Source of the DNA: Dioscorea cayenensis subsp. rotundata
Taxonomy: Eukaryota > Streptophyta > Magnoliopsida > Dioscoreales > Dioscoreaceae
DNA length: 64,000 nucleotides
Assembly: GCF_009730915.1 (NCBI RefSeq)
Contig: NC_052483.1
Span: 372,001-436,000, forward strand
Reading direction: 5' to 3'
Part shown: positions 26,436 to 39,800 of the stretch, piece after piece
How the letters are laid out: every line of letters begins with the position of its first letter
Position numbering within the stretch: position 1 is the stretch's first letter
Notes under the pieces: generated by a model
What the model was told of the DNA's origin: nothing
Databases searched by the model: none
What the model saw: only the letters and a program-made list of their open reading frames with translations
Translations under genes and position numbers: made by a program

Positions 26436-26590
26436 ACATTTTTTGCCACAACCACTTGATTCGAGTGGTTGGTATTATTAAAATTAAGGCTCTTACATAT
26501 GGAGTAGTAAGAGTTTGAATTCTCGCTGAAAGAGGTAACTCGCAATTTACACTTATCCATCATAGAGATTTTCGTTTGTCGCCCTTTAAA
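26436..26590 (+). mobile_element. Candidate tRNA-derived SINE
   Basis: A box-A-like GATTCGAGTGGTTGG (about 26458-26472) is followed about 40 bp later by a box-B-like AGTTTGAATTCTC (26512-26524). Between them CTCTTAC (26490-26496) and GTAAGAG (26507-26513) form a perfect 7-bp stem like an anticodon arm. The layout resembles a tRNA-derived SINE head. The 3' end and target duplications are not clear. Confidence 0.4.
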
Positions 26591-27320
26591 AATAAATTCA
26601 CATTTTATATATAAAAGAAACTCTAAGGTAGGATAAAGATGGTAAAAAACCATGTTATATAATGATATATATTTTAATTTTCAAATAAAGGCATCATTTA
26701 AGTATATATGTGTATTTTTGTAGGAATGCGTGGATTTTATTGGCTAGAGTGAGATTGCATAGATGAGTTGCATAGTTTGTGTTGGATGCTATGAAGCATC
26801 CATTTGATTTTGATGATGCTCTGTGTGCCTCCACTAGAGTTCTTTCTTCGAAGAAGCATGCCCAAAAAACTCTCATAAGATGAGTTCTCATGCATTTCCC
26901 GTCCTTTAAGGACCCATGTTAGTGTTGAATCTGAGTTTTAGACGTGGTTTAATTGAAATGGGGTTGGTGGAAGTATCCCCTCTGATAACTATCCCCATGG
27001 TGTCTCCTCTACTGTCATGCTCTTTAACATTCTACACCCCTACACTGCTTTATGGCAGAGCTCTGAAGAGTGGGACTTCTCCATATCCTTCTCTTGTCTT
27101 TTCCAATCGAAGCATAAACAAGAAAGTTAAGACCAAACGAAAAGTCCACAATGCTTATTTGATGAACTCCACTATGAACTCGAAAATTGAATGGTCATCA
27201 ACACCGGGGCATGTTAGCCCGTGTTCTTTGTTAGAGTTGAAAAATCTTGCTTGCTTTGTCCCAAATTGTGACCATAGCACACCCATGCTTGGGGTGTTTA
27301 TCCACATGTCCTAAAGATTG
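26591..27320. other. Unassigned intergenic sequence
   Basis: Moderately AT-rich DNA with one 132-codon open frame (26916-27314) that shows no recognisable domain and no conserved composition. The hAT MITE downstream is inserted into this sequence, which resumes after 28183. It may be an old unrecognised repeat. Confidence 0.45.
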
Positions 27321-27328
27321 ACTGTGCA

Positions 27329-28175
27329 TAGGGGTGAGCAAAAAAATCCGGATCCGATGATCCGATCCGATATCCGGTTTTTTTACATAAATTTTTGGAG
27401 TCCGATCCAGAAAAGAAGGTCGGTGTAACGTCGGGATCCTCAAGGTGGCAAAACCGATCGGATACAGGTCGGGAGAAATTAAAAACCGGGTATCCGAATC
27501 CGATCCGGTTTTTAATATATTCGTTTATATATATAATTATATATAGATAGATAATTAGATATATAATAAATTTAAATTTTATATGGTTTAAAAAGTATAT
27601 CCAAATCCCTTGTTTAAACCTTGAAGATAATTTTTTTTGTTTTTTACTTTTTAGACCATATAAAATTTAAATTTATTATATATATTAATAAATTTAAAAT
27701 TTTACGAGGGTGTAAGTAGAAAAAAATAAAAATCCCTCGTTTAAATACTTAAAGAGTTACTTATATATAGTTATATTATATATATACATATTAATAAATT
27801 TAAACTCTTCTAGGATTAAAAGTAAAAGGAAAAAAAATTTCAAATCTTTATGTCTAAGATTGGTGAAACTTTTTATTATGTTTTTGACTTTTTTTATTGG
27901 GAGAATAATGTAAGGTTTTAATCCTCTTTATAAGTTCTAGAGTTTCTATTTTTTAAATGAATGTTGATGTTGTTATATATAAAAATCCATGGAGGAGATG
28001 AAAACTTAAATTTGGATCTCGGATATCCGATGTCCGATCCGGTTTTAAAACCAGTACCCGATTTTTAGTACTCGATTTAAAGCGGGTCGGATCTGGGTCA
28101 AGCTCTCGATCCAAAAACCGGGTACCCGATCCGATTTTAAAAACCGGGTCGGGTACCCGGTTTTGCTCATTCCTA
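27329..28175. mobile_element. Non-autonomous hAT element (MITE) with 8-bp target duplication
   Basis: The left end TAGGGGTGAGCAAAA and the reverse complement of the right end TAGGAATGAGCAAAA form inverted repeats of the plant hAT type. The flanks are ACTGTGCA (27321-27328) and ACTGTGCT (28176-28183), an 8-bp target duplication with one mismatch, as expected for hAT. The subterminal regions are packed with CCGGATCC, CCGATCCGG and GGGTACCCGG palindromes in both arms, likely transposase-binding repeats. The centre is AT-rich. No transposase is encoded. Confidence 0.85.
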
Positions 28176-28183
28176 ACTGTGCT

Positions 28184-28935
28184 TGAATCAAAAGTGAAGA
28201 TCCGAACTCTTGAAATTACTAGTAGCTTGGAATACATGAGTCCTTGAGCAGGAGAGCCAGGAGATGTAGGAGAGCGTTCACCAACGGTTCACTTTCAAGA
28301 AGCTTACCTACACTCATAAAATCGATGCCCCATATGTGAAATATCTCATAGCCTATTCAAAAGCAAAACTACTACAGTTACTGATATACTATAAATAAAT
28401 AGTTTTGTGTAGAACTATGAAAGGTGCACTAGCGGAGTAGCAGGTCTATTTTTCAAAGATGGGCATGAGCTCTACTCTTGCTCATTTTCAAGAAGTGGAC
28501 TGTGTGGCCATTAAAACCTCATAAAAAGTTAAGTGAGAAACCACACATTTTGATGATGTTTATAATTGGTATTAGACCATGACCATGTTAATTGTGTTGA
28601 TCATGTTGTATGGAATGTTAAAGTTTTTATCGTCATTTGTTTTTAAAGTTCACTGCATTTTCCTTAGTTTACCACTTGAATAAGTTTTTTTTTTAAAAAA
28701 AAATTATAAAGACTAAAGAATTAAAAATAACGGTGGGGGACTCATCTCTAGTATAAATATAAAAAAGAAATCTCCAATTCTAATGTTACATTTAATGGTA
28801 TAAAATATATTAAAAAATATAAAAGTATTTATGCTTTAAATTATACAAGGAGTTAGAGTTTTATTCTTCTCTTAAATCAAAAGTTACTTGCCTACCTATT
28901 ATTTCAATTTTATACAAGTCTGCTAATATGTTGCT
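28184..28935. other. Unassigned intergenic sequence after the hAT MITE
   Basis: Continues the pre-insertion DNA. No open frame, repeat or RNA gene recognised. Confidence 0.5.
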
Positions 28936-28944
28936 TTCTTGGCT

Positions 28945-29326
28945 TTCAGCAGTTTAGAGAACCCGTCGGGATACCACGGAGGCACTCACCTGGGAGGATC
29001 AGCGCTCTCTCAACTTCCAGGGCACTAGATCCACCGATTTCATCGGCGATTCGGTGCATGCGGCTGCGATCGGGAGTAGTCCTCCTATCCTTATTCTGTG
29101 GCGACTGTGTCTCGAGACCCAGTTGACTTGGCCAGTCCCGAACTATGCTTATTTTTATCTTTCTTCCCTGTCTCGATTTTCTGATTGCTTTTTCCTCATC
29201 CCCGATGAGGGATTTCGATTATTATTTTTATTTTTAAACTCATTCGCTGGCAGCACCTCTTGTCACTCACTCTGTTTCCTTCTTTTTAATAAATTAGTGG
29301 TTTATCCACTTTTATTCAAAAAGTTA
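28945..29326 (+). mobile_element. LINE 3'-end fragment
   Basis: The end of this segment (a TTTAATAAATTAGTGGTTTA block, then TCCACTTTTATTCAAAAA) is homologous to the terminus of the LINE at 45584-46328, and both share a T-rich 3' region containing a GATGAG/GGTGAG element. The upstream part is GC-rich unlike its surroundings, consistent with an inserted LINE tail region. The 5' boundary is approximate and I found no target duplication. Confidence 0.55.
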
Positions 29327-29339
29327 GGTTAGAATCTTA

Positions 29340-32300
29340 CCCATTTAAGGTTGAAAGGTCATGGTCTATTAATAAAAAAATTAAAAACAAAAAAATTATT
29401 ATTATTATTTTTTTCAAATGATGGATAAATTATTCCAATTAAAAACGGAGAACAACAAAACAAGTTGTTATATAAATGGCTATATTTTTTTTTTCACAAT
29501 AAAACAAATAAAGATATCATCATTCTTCAATTTTCTTTCTCCAAGTGAGGACATCTTTTTAAGAAAAGCGACAAACGTCGGAGCTCGAGAGACGAACACG
29601 TGGGGCCAGCTGCACCACTGAATCGCGCCTCACTCTGCGTGAGATAGGGATCGAGTCGGGGAGTCACGCTACTCATCTGAGAGGGCCCTCGATGCTAATA
29701 AAAGGAAGAAAAATAAATAAAAAAATAAAAAGAAAGAGCCAACATTTTAGCCTCCCCGCCCGCGCGCCAGAACCTTGCTTCGCTTCCCTTCTCTCTCTCT
29801 CTCCTCCTCCTCCTCCGCGCTCCATCCTCTCCTGAAAGTCCTGTTGGAGATCCCAGCAAAGCACGTACGTTTGTATCTTCAAATCAATTTTGAGTTTGTT
29901 TCAGAAATTTTTGTGAATTCATGCCTATTTGTTATATTAATTTTTGTCGCACAATCTCACTGAATCGCATGGCAAAGTGATAGGCATTAAACATTAGCAA
30001 AATCCACAATTAACATCTACAAACATGTACAGCCACAATCATAATGCAACATTTATGTGATTCCATCTGCTCTGCTTGTACCTATGCTATCCACAAGCAC
30101 AATTTAGTCCACAAACGCTGATGAGGGATGAGGGATGTTGGCTATGCTATCTCTCAGAATGCAACAATCTGCTCCATCTATTTGTAGAAATTACTGTAGA
30201 CTGGTGGATGAAATCAACATTTTGTTATGAAATTCCAAAATTTAGGATCGTGATCCTTATAAATCTAGAAAGACATTGTGGAATTAAACTTCTTTTGCTA
30301 TCATAAACAGTTCAAATGTCAATCTTAATGCACTGATTTAATTTGAGCATGATTTTTAAGTTTGTGCATGCCGTACAACTGTGCATCCCTTCAGCATTTG
30401 TTGTCTCACTTTATCACATTCATGTCAGTGATAGTCTATTCACTTTTTAAGTTTATGCACATGTGGTGCACCTATGACTCTTTTTCGGATAAAATGAAAC
30501 TGCCATCAAGCACTTGCTTGGTCCAGAATGAACAGTCTCAAGAGATTCTGATGCTGACAAAAATTCTCTTTGGAAATTTGCAGAATTTAGTCACTACATT
30601 TGTTGCCACTGTTTAGCCTGACAAGGAAACAACTAGAGAATTAAGGTTGCTTAATAGAACAGAAAAATCCACCTGCTTATGGATGGCTCTGAGATACTCT
30701 CCACCTTCCATATGTACTCACTTTTTCCTAATGCATGTTTGTTGTGTGACATTTTTATAATGGTTTCAACTTAATTCTCACCTTAGGTTAGATAACCAAA
30801 CTCAATAAGTGCGGAACATTTCAGAGGTAATGACACATTACAGTTGTGAAAAGGGTAAATTAATAGGTGCGGAACATCAGATTACTGTAAGGGTTAATTT
30901 TATTTTTACTTCTGAGGGTTTGCACTTTATCCTTTATTTATTTGAAGTAATATTCCCATACTCTTTTTAAAAAGAAAAAGAGAAACCAATAGCTTTTTGC
31001 AGAAGTTGTCATGTGGGCTTCCAAGGTGCTTATGCCAGCCACATTGCTTTTATTTATTTATTTATTTATTTTTTTGTGTATAAAACAAACTCATCTTTGC
31101 CTTTCTTTGCATAGATATATTTCTGGTGATTCCCATTTGTATTATTTGAGATGACAAAATAATTTAAACAGCTACATAAATATCACACTAGGAATCTTTT
31201 TGTACCAATGGTCTTGATGAGAATATCAAGTTTGTGTTTGCTATGACTTCTTCGCATTCATTGGCTTCCTCTTTTTGAAATTTTTTATTGGCAAGACAGT
31301 TTAGAAGCGGTAGTTTACATAACAATGTCCAGCCCTTATTGAGTTAAAATTCATGTTTATATTGCTAAAATAATTGCATCTAGATTTTCTGTTTAAATCA
31401 GAGTGAAAGCTGCTAGTGTAATTCAACATGACTTGTCTTTTTCTCTCAAAGTCATTATAGAATTTAAAGAATGACCCATATGTAGTGACTTGAAGAGCTA
31501 ATGACCATCGTGTGTGTTCCACTCTTACTTGCCTTTATAATTTCATTCAGAATCATAAAGCCGTTTTCTGTAATCCTTGCAGATACTATTTTTCAGTTGT
31601 CCATGCATTTGATAGAGTTTGTCACTAGATCCTTTCCAATTGACTTCAACAAATTCTCTTTTTGTTGTGTAATGTTTAAATACTTAATTGGACAAAGTTT
31701 TGGAGTGCCCCTTTGTATTTCTTAGCACTTGTTTGGCAGACTAACCTTTTCTTATTACATCTGAGCATGGTGCATGAATAATCTAATATCCAAATTGTAG
31801 GTGATTATATATTGAAGAGCACAAAGTGACGTTGACCCGGTATCATTGAGATGATACTCTTGATGCTAGTTCAAGAGCAAAAAAAAGTTATGCCTATAAT
31901 TGAACTTTTTAAGTACTGTATTGTCATACTGGCAAAGATGCCGATACGATTTTTCATAATGTAGATCATCTTCTGTCCCAGTCCTAATATTCTTATGATG
32001 TGAATGTTGAGGTGATTATCAAGTGAGTGTACATTTCTGGGGTTCTTGTTTGCAGATGTGTCGTTTTTTTTTGGTTTTATATTCTATGGTATCTAGCACA
32101 TCCAGAGCATGATGGTAGAATTAAATAATTTGTTGACCATAAAGAAACATGTATTTTCATCTGTATACTTATGAATAATTTGTAAACTATTTTTGGCATA
32201 TGATAGTAGTCTGGTGTATATTTGTGTGTTGTGTGGGCTCTTGCTTGAAGATCTGGCCCAAGTGTAGCAAATTGGCTGTTTTCCATGGCTCTTTGTTTTT

Positions 32301-35300
32301 TACCTGAAGTTTTTCTTCCTCCTTTTTTATTACTCTGGATTAACCTGCTGAAACTTTGATGCCATTCTTAAGACAATCACTTTTCTCCAGCAGAATCCTT
32401 TTGTAATTGTGAAGGAGTATACAATCAATTTTTGTGCTGCATCTTGAATTTAATTTATCTTGGTTCACACCAAGTTCAGCTAATTCAGCTCTTCTCTGCA
32501 AAAATTAGGTTACTACTCTACATTGTGAGCTGACTGGTGGAGAAGTGCACCTGTTCTGCTACATTACATCTCGTTCAGGTTCATTTTTTTCACTATTGAA
32601 ATATTCATTTCCTACATGCACAGTTCCTGCTAGCACTGTATTGATGCCCATTTTTTATTTATATAATTTTTTTAAGATGTTTTTTCAGCGGTTAGTATGT
32701 AAAATGGTTAGGCTGTGAGAAGGTGGACTTTGTACGGTACTGGATTAAGCTGTTCGGTGGTTATATTGTTTGTTAATTTGTTTGAATTTTCTACTCACCG
32801 GAAGTAAAGAATCTTTTCTGATCCGAAGCAAATCCATGTTCTTAACTCTGGAGGTAAAGAATCACTCTTGATTATTGTCTAGTCCTCACACCATGGATAT
32901 TGTCAGCTGTACCATTCTAGAAAGTGAATACTCCATTGCCTCTGAGGTGTTTTTTTGGCCCACCAACTATAGGTTGCATGCTATACGGCGCTTAGGGTTA
33001 TGTATATTATATATGCATGAGTTGTAGACTTGACTTTTTGCTTAGATGTCCTCTCAAGTAATTGAGAGATTTGTCTCTATGCAAGGATAGGTATGCCGTT
33101 GGACCACAAGCTACCTCTTATGTCTCATGTCTTTAGTTATTATGTTATATTTCCTTTTAATGTGCCTTCGATTAATATATGAGTTGGATGATGCTGAACG
33201 ATGTCCTCGTCTCAGCCAACAAAGTTTTTCTCGACCGGGAAATTTCTACTTAGCTTTAAGGCCCAAATTTGGTCCAATTTGTTCAATGACCCAACTAGAA
33301 AGAGGTTCCAAATGCGTCGGTTTGAAACTTAGTTACCACTGGTTTCATTTATATTTCTTTGCTCCTATAGTTCTTTCAACAATCTCAGGTGTAATTAGTA
33401 TTGGGTGTGCCGTTATAGTTAGAAACCAAAGCACTACGAAATTATTTCGAATCTTTTTTTAGATGCATTATCAATCAGCCTGGGAAAGCCCACCCATTTT
33501 GGTCATGAACACCATTTCAGTACCACGGTCAGGCTCACATCTTTGTCACCGTGATACTTTTTTGAGGAAATCACAGCAGATGGAAAAGACTGACCATTTG
33601 ACTTTCTTCTCCTCTGCATGACTGCATCTGCATGAATTGCGGTTATTCACACTGCCAGGATAAGGGTCTGTGAATAGTGATCAGTATTTTGTTTTTGATA
33701 AGATGAATAGTGATCAGTACCAGATAGTTAGTGTTCATGGCTAGTTTTAGAGTCTTAATAATCCAAATTTCAAATTAAGGAGCAAGCCCTGGGCCCCTGA
33801 GTGATGAAGAGGCAGTGTGGTAGCTTCGTGGCATTTTGAATCTGAAGCTACTCTTTTCCCCAAATCCTCTTGTTGGAAATTTCGTTTGTCCTGTTGGGTT
33901 TTAAATACTTGTGCACGCCTGTTTAAGCACTAGTTTAGTTTTTATATCTAAAAGCTTTGCTCCTCACTATGGAACGAAAAAGACACTTATCCCCGAAGCC
34001 CAACTTTAGACACCGAGAATAGCGACCTTGATTCCCGCTGAATATGTTTAGTTTCCTTTCCTTTCCATCATTATAATTGTGTGTTCTGTGATCTCAGAAA
34101 AATCTGATAGTGTTATTCTTTCAATATCACATGACATGAGTAATCCAAGAGGTGACCCACATCTAACAAGCGGCAAGATATTGGGAAAACTGCTGTTGAA
34201 ATTATCATTGTTAGGAAAACTCATTCATGTTTAATTAAAATCTTAAGGGTGATTCTATCTAAATAGGAGAGATTCTTGTTAAAAGCTCAAACCAGGCTGT
34301 CTGCTTCTCTGTGCTGCCGGAAGATGAGGCTCTCAGACATGGAACTGATAAGAAAATTTAACTACAGCTAGAATCCTGCTGCCTTTGACCTTTCTAATAA
34401 ACAAACTTAGAGCGAAGGCGGAAGTGCACCTAAGATGACATACCGTTTTCTTATTTCCACGGTGTGGAGGGACCTTAACCTCAGAAATTGAGCTGGAAAA
34501 CTAGTTTGCACAACAATCTAGTCAACTGTAGCCGCGATCTCAATGATCACATGGAACCACGAGCATCTTTGTTATCTTCTTACATTTCTAAGACATTTAT
34601 CTTGTTATCATTGGGCTCTGAGATCATTTTAAAATGTATGTGTCTGTCTACACACACACATATATATTTCTTTGGCAGCACAGTTTACTAATAAGGTGGC
34701 CATCCTGTGAACCAGATTCAGAACACATAAACAAAATCCACATGCTAATGTTAATCAATACCAAAATCAAGTTTAGATACCTTTTATTTTGCTAGGTGAG
34801 ACACCTTAGACATGTCTTAATTTAAGTTGTTTAAGTACTATGCCTGGTTATCTTAGAAGGGTGAATGCTTCCCTCAAGAAACTTGACGCATATACATGCC
34901 TTAATTTAAGTTGTTTAAGTACTATGCCTGGTTATCTTAGAAGGTTGAATGCTTCTCTCAAGAAACTTGACGCATATAAGTGGATGTCGCAGGGAAAGGA
35001 CTTCAGCAATGTTTTTGTACTGGGGAGCAGTGTCAATCTCTTTTGGTGGAGGAAAATGAATAAACAAACACGTATATGCATGGGAGATGTAGCTGCTCTT
35101 ATCCGAGATCCTTTTATATGTAATTGCACATATTAAGCTCAGGTTTTCTCCTACTCGTTCAAATATGCAAGGAATTTGAAGGGAAAGCTTTCCAAAGTAG
35201 TCCTTTTCAGCCAGTCGCATTAGGATGCAGCCCATCATGATCAACTTTGAGCTATTGGCGCTATTCAATAGTGACTGGGCCCAGTCCAAATAGTTTAATC

Positions 35301-36830
35301 CATGGATTCTATGACAACCATTAGCTACCTCGTCAAATAGAGGCCAATGCTGGGGGTATCTGTAGATAAGTGCTCAGAGAGCCAAAACAGTAGGAAAATC
35401 CCACCAGAACTAGTCCCATTCGGGAATCAAGCCTTCCTTTAATCCCTCACTTTCGTCCCTTTTTGAGGGCCTCGTTTTATCTTTGTTTTTTTAACTTTCA
35501 TAGCTTGGTAACATTCTCTTGACAGAACCTCTTTGTCTTTTTTTACATGCCTTGCTTGCTTTTCTGTCCTGGTATCTCCTACATATTTCATGGTTTCGTA
35601 GCCATCCACAAATTAAACGTGGAAACGATGATCTGATGATGATCAACATTTAGCCAAAATTGAGCTTCTAGTTAAAATTTGGACATGATTGATTTGTTCA
35701 CATGACCTCTGTTGTGTTCAGCAGCATCAGTAACGAGGACCAGCTATCATGTTTCATCTGACTCCAGCAAAAGACAAACCAAATAAGTGACGAAATGTCA
35801 CTCGGCCTTGGCTGCATGCGTCAGTGCAGTCATCTGTTATTTTAACCCCAAACAACTTACCGATGAAAAAAAAAAACCAGATGTGCAAACCTAGTTTATT
35901 TATTTATTTTTATATTGTAGTGCCATTATAATATTGAAGTTTTATTTGTCCCGTGTTGTATGCTACTATGCTTGCTTTTATTCACATTTCACAGTACAGG
36001 CAGACTGTAGAAATCGAAGGTTTATCTCTGACTTTACATTGCTGCTTGCTTCTATTATTAATAAATAAATAAATAAATAAAATATAGTTGCATTATCTTT
36101 TGGTAATCTTTTAAGTTGATCGTATTATATAGTTAGGCTTAGAAGTTAAAATAACCTATGAGTCTATAACCCAAAGAGGTGGTGTGAGCTATAGCAGCAG
36201 ATTTCATAGTCAACGGGTTTCTTGGGCAGTCGTGCCGTGTGCGCCTTGCCTCTCTACATGCATGCTGGTTTTATCCCTGTAGGAGTTTTTAACTTCGAAG
36301 TCTTGTGGCTCAGAAGTCTGCCGTCTGCACACAAGAAATTTGTAGGATTTTAATGGGAACCACAGATATCTGAAGTCGAAATGACGGTATGTTTTCATGA
36401 CTAGCCTTCCTTGTGCTTCATGTCTCTTTACTCTCAGTTTTGGCATCTGATTAGACTATACTCCCATTGTTGGCCAGTTAAGTCCTGGCTTTCAGCTTCT
36501 TCGCAAAACTTAACATTTGAAGTTAATCAGAATACCAGAATGCAGGAGTTGGCGTGCCATTCAACTGTGGGATTAGAAGCTGTAATTTCCCGGAATGTGA
36601 TTGCCGCAAGGCATAAACGCTCAAAGAGGTGCCTCTGCTCTCTGGTTCCAATGGAGCCCTGTTAGTTTTGTTTCGGGTCTTCCATTGAACCGACTCAGAT
36701 GTTTTCTTTTCTTCTTGTTTTTTGTTTTTCAACCGCTGGAGTTATAAAATGTAACTCTTCATACAACATGTAATTTCAAACGCAGAAAAAGTAATAATTC
36801 TAATTTAAAAAAGAATCAAATTGATTGTTA
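29340..36830. other. Gene-poor interval, possibly long leader introns of the DUF547 gene
   Basis: A CT-rich, GC-rich block at about 29750-29868 ends in a good splice donor (GCAAAGCAC/GTACGT) and looks like a 5' leader exon with its promoter at 29570-29740. The next plus-strand gene is the DUF547 gene at 36856, so it may be a distant leader exon of that gene. The rest is AT-rich with microsatellites, a minus-oriented LINE-tail motif at 29414-29446 and an 84-bp tandem duplication. No other coding sequence recognised. Confidence 0.4.
34811..34978. repeat. Perfect-length tandem duplication, 84 bp x 2
   Basis: Two adjacent copies (34811-34894 and 34895-34978) both begin CATG(T/C)CTTAATTTAAG and end CTTGACGCATATA, differing at only a few positions. 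Because 84 is divisible by 3 it creates a repeated open frame, but no protein family is recognisable. Confidence 0.9.
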
Positions 36831-36835
36831 CTGTC

Positions 36836-36856
36836 ATGCTGAGAACTCCTTGCTGA
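36836..36856 (+). promoter_or_regulatory. Short upstream ORF overlapping the DUF547 gene start
   Basis: An ATG at 36836 opens a six-codon frame (MLRTPC) whose TGA at 36854-36856 overlaps the main ATG as TGATG. If the leader includes this position, the arrangement would favour termination-reinitiation. Seen in sequence; function inferred. Confidence 0.35.
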
Positions 36857-39800
36857 TGATGTTAAGTAACAATGGCAGTGATTCCGAAAAGGGTGCAAAG
36901 AGAGACAAGCTGGAGTGGTCACCAAAGTCTTTTCATCATGTTAAGTTGGTAATGCCCCTGTTCTTTTATCCTCTATTTATTTGTTTATTATTACCGTGAT
37001 TTTTTTTTTTTTTAAAGAAGTTGTAGCTTTGCCCTTTTTTTTCAGTGTAGAGAAGATCATTGCGTTGTTTGCTTTCTGCAGAATACTTTGCAAGCTTAGA
37101 TTTCTAGCCTTCCCGAACAAGCTCATTTGCCGCTATCCCTAACTCGTTCTAGATCTAACATCAGCTATTGTTTTTTTTTAATTATTTTACTTTATTATTT
37201 TTTTTTACACTAGAACTATAATAATGGTCTGCTTACACTATCTGAAAACTTATGATTAATTAATTGCTAATTTTTATGGTCTCAAGGACGTGGCAATAGC
37301 TGAAGGTAAAAGTGAGGAGACTCAGATGCCCAGGTCTAAGGTCCAAAGCTCTTTGAAGCAAGAGGTATGGAAGATGATGCTTAAGTCATTGTTTTAGGAA
37401 GAGTGGATAAACTGTTAAATTAGTTCCTGTATCCGAGTGAATGCACGAATTGCTCTCACCTACACATAACTGTAATTATTTGACATGTAGACTGGCAAAA
37501 AATTCCATAGCTGGTACAAAGGAAACTATGACAGTTGACTACTTCAATATGAAATATAAACAGAATTCTGGTTTTCTTAATAATAAATATTGTTAGTGTA
37601 GTGAACCAATCAATAGTAGCCAGTAGGTCTTGAATATTCACATTATGGTTTAGTCACATTAGATCATCAGATGTTATGCTGAAGATTTTATTTTATATGG
37701 GCCATTTATTATCACCCAATGCAGATTCAACAACTTGAGAAACATCTAAAAGATCAGTTCATGGTGCGACGAGCCTTGGAGAAAGCACTAGGTTACAGGT
37801 CCTCAGCCATTGATTCTTCAAATGATAGTTCAATGCCCAAGGTAATTTCTCTATGTCTTTTTTATACCATTTCCACATCCTAAACGTTTTTGCTTTAAAG
37901 CAATTGGTAAGGACGACCGCATATCCCTTATTTGGTCCTGTATTTTGCTGACTGGGACTGAGCTAAGGACCAATTAAAACAAGCAATTGCTTTATCATTT
38001 AGTAGCTTTGTGGTAAGAAACAACCCTGCCGCTTTAGTTACCCTGGGAAATTGCCTAAAACCCAGGTCCAGCAATCAAAGGAAACCAAGCAAACACGCAA
38101 GCAATTTCTGCTAGCCTTTGATTTATTTCTTTCTTGTAAGTCAAGTTGATGGTCTAACTCTAGGTGTTTGTGTCTGGCTAGATTAGTTTCTGTCATTTGA
38201 AATAGTATGGCACTGGATGTATACCATTGCAGCTTTATTTATTTCTTGTAAATATATAAATAATGATTCTTATTTGTCATTCAAAAGTAAAATTATAGTT
38301 ATACTATTTTTGTATGTTGTCAGCTAACCAAGGAACTGATAAGGGAGATTGCTGTTCTCGAGTTTGAAGTCATGTATTTAGAGCAGTATCTGCTCTCGCT
38401 CTACCGGAGAGCTTTTGACCAGCAAATTTGCACATTATCTCCCTCTACAATGGATGAAAGATCAAAACAATTATTATGTTCCCTGTCTGGACACCCTCAC
38501 GAAGTTGCAAAACCTGACATCTCATCTATGAGAGGTGATTCAGCAGCTCAACATAGTCAGATGGTGTTGCCAAGAAAGTCATTTACCAATTCATCATATG
38601 GAACATGTTTTGCTGGGTACCAGCATAAACTAAATGGGCATGGTGTTGATCGCAGCCATTCTTCGATCTTGCATCATTCTTGTTTTTCAGCTAGAATGTC
38701 CCCAGCTGCAGAAAATCTATGTGGATGTCCTCGAGAATGCCACTCAGAGCCTTTTGTCCCCCGCTTGATGTACGTAATTCTCTCATGCCCTTGATTTTAT
38801 CTTCTAGCAGCAAGCTTAAGTTTAATCCTGAGGATTCATTTTAATAATAGTTTTTGTTATGGTGGTTCATGCACAGCATGAACAAAAATCCAGCTTCAGG
38901 TGTCATAAGCCCTCGCTGAATATCTCGGCACCAACATTGCTGATCACATACCTGAAACACCTGGTAAACTCTCTGAAGGCATGGTTAGATGCATGGGTTC
39001 CATCTATTGTAAGATAGCAGATCCTCCTCTGGTGTCTCAGGGTCGTTCATCTTCTCCTACATCATCTTTCTCGTCGATGAGTGCATTTTCCCCCCAATAC
39101 GTAGGAGATATGTGGAGTCCTGGTTGTAAAAGAGGATCAACTCTTGATTCACGTTTAGAAAATCCATTCCGAGTTGAGGGACTGAAAGAGTTTAGTGGCC
39201 CATACAATGCAATGGTGGAAGTACCATCCATATGCAGAGAAAATCTGCAACTTCCTGATGTTGAAGAGACACTTCTAAAGTACAAGTAATCCCCTTGCTT
39301 TTGAAATTTTACTCAGTATCAGATATTGCCTCTTCTTCTCAGAAACTTGTTTTTGCAAAAGCATTTTTGTTATTCATTTGAATATCCCATGCTCTTTCCT
39401 CTAATTAAAAATGTGTATAATAATTTGACCATGAATTGCATGTTTTTAGATCACTTGTTCGTCAATTGGAAACTGTTGATCCAAGAAAGATGAATGCTGA
39501 TGAAAAACTTGCCTTCTGGATTAATATACACAATGCATTGATGATGCATGTGAGTGCTTTAATTCATACATCAGAAATTCATTCATATTGGTCCTTATGA
39601 CCTGTGAAATTACAATGGCAGCTGTGTCTAAGCGTGAGTTGCTTCTGCAGGCATATCTGGACTATGGGATTCCCCAAAACATCGTGAAGAGGGCATCCTT
39701 GTTTACCAAGGTAATAACATTGGCAATGAAATTGTTGAATAAGGTTTCTTTGATACAGCGTCTGGCAATAGCGTTTATCTGACAACGACCTCGTTACCCA

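Noticed and set aside
26916-27314. 132-codon open frame
   Set aside because: No recognisable domain, no splice partner and no conserved composition.
33127-33462. 111-codon open frame
   Set aside because: No motif and isolated in spacer DNA; likely chance.
34840-35136. 98-codon frame with an internal repeat
   Set aside because: The protein repeat is only the 84-bp DNA duplication read in a frame kept by divisibility by three.
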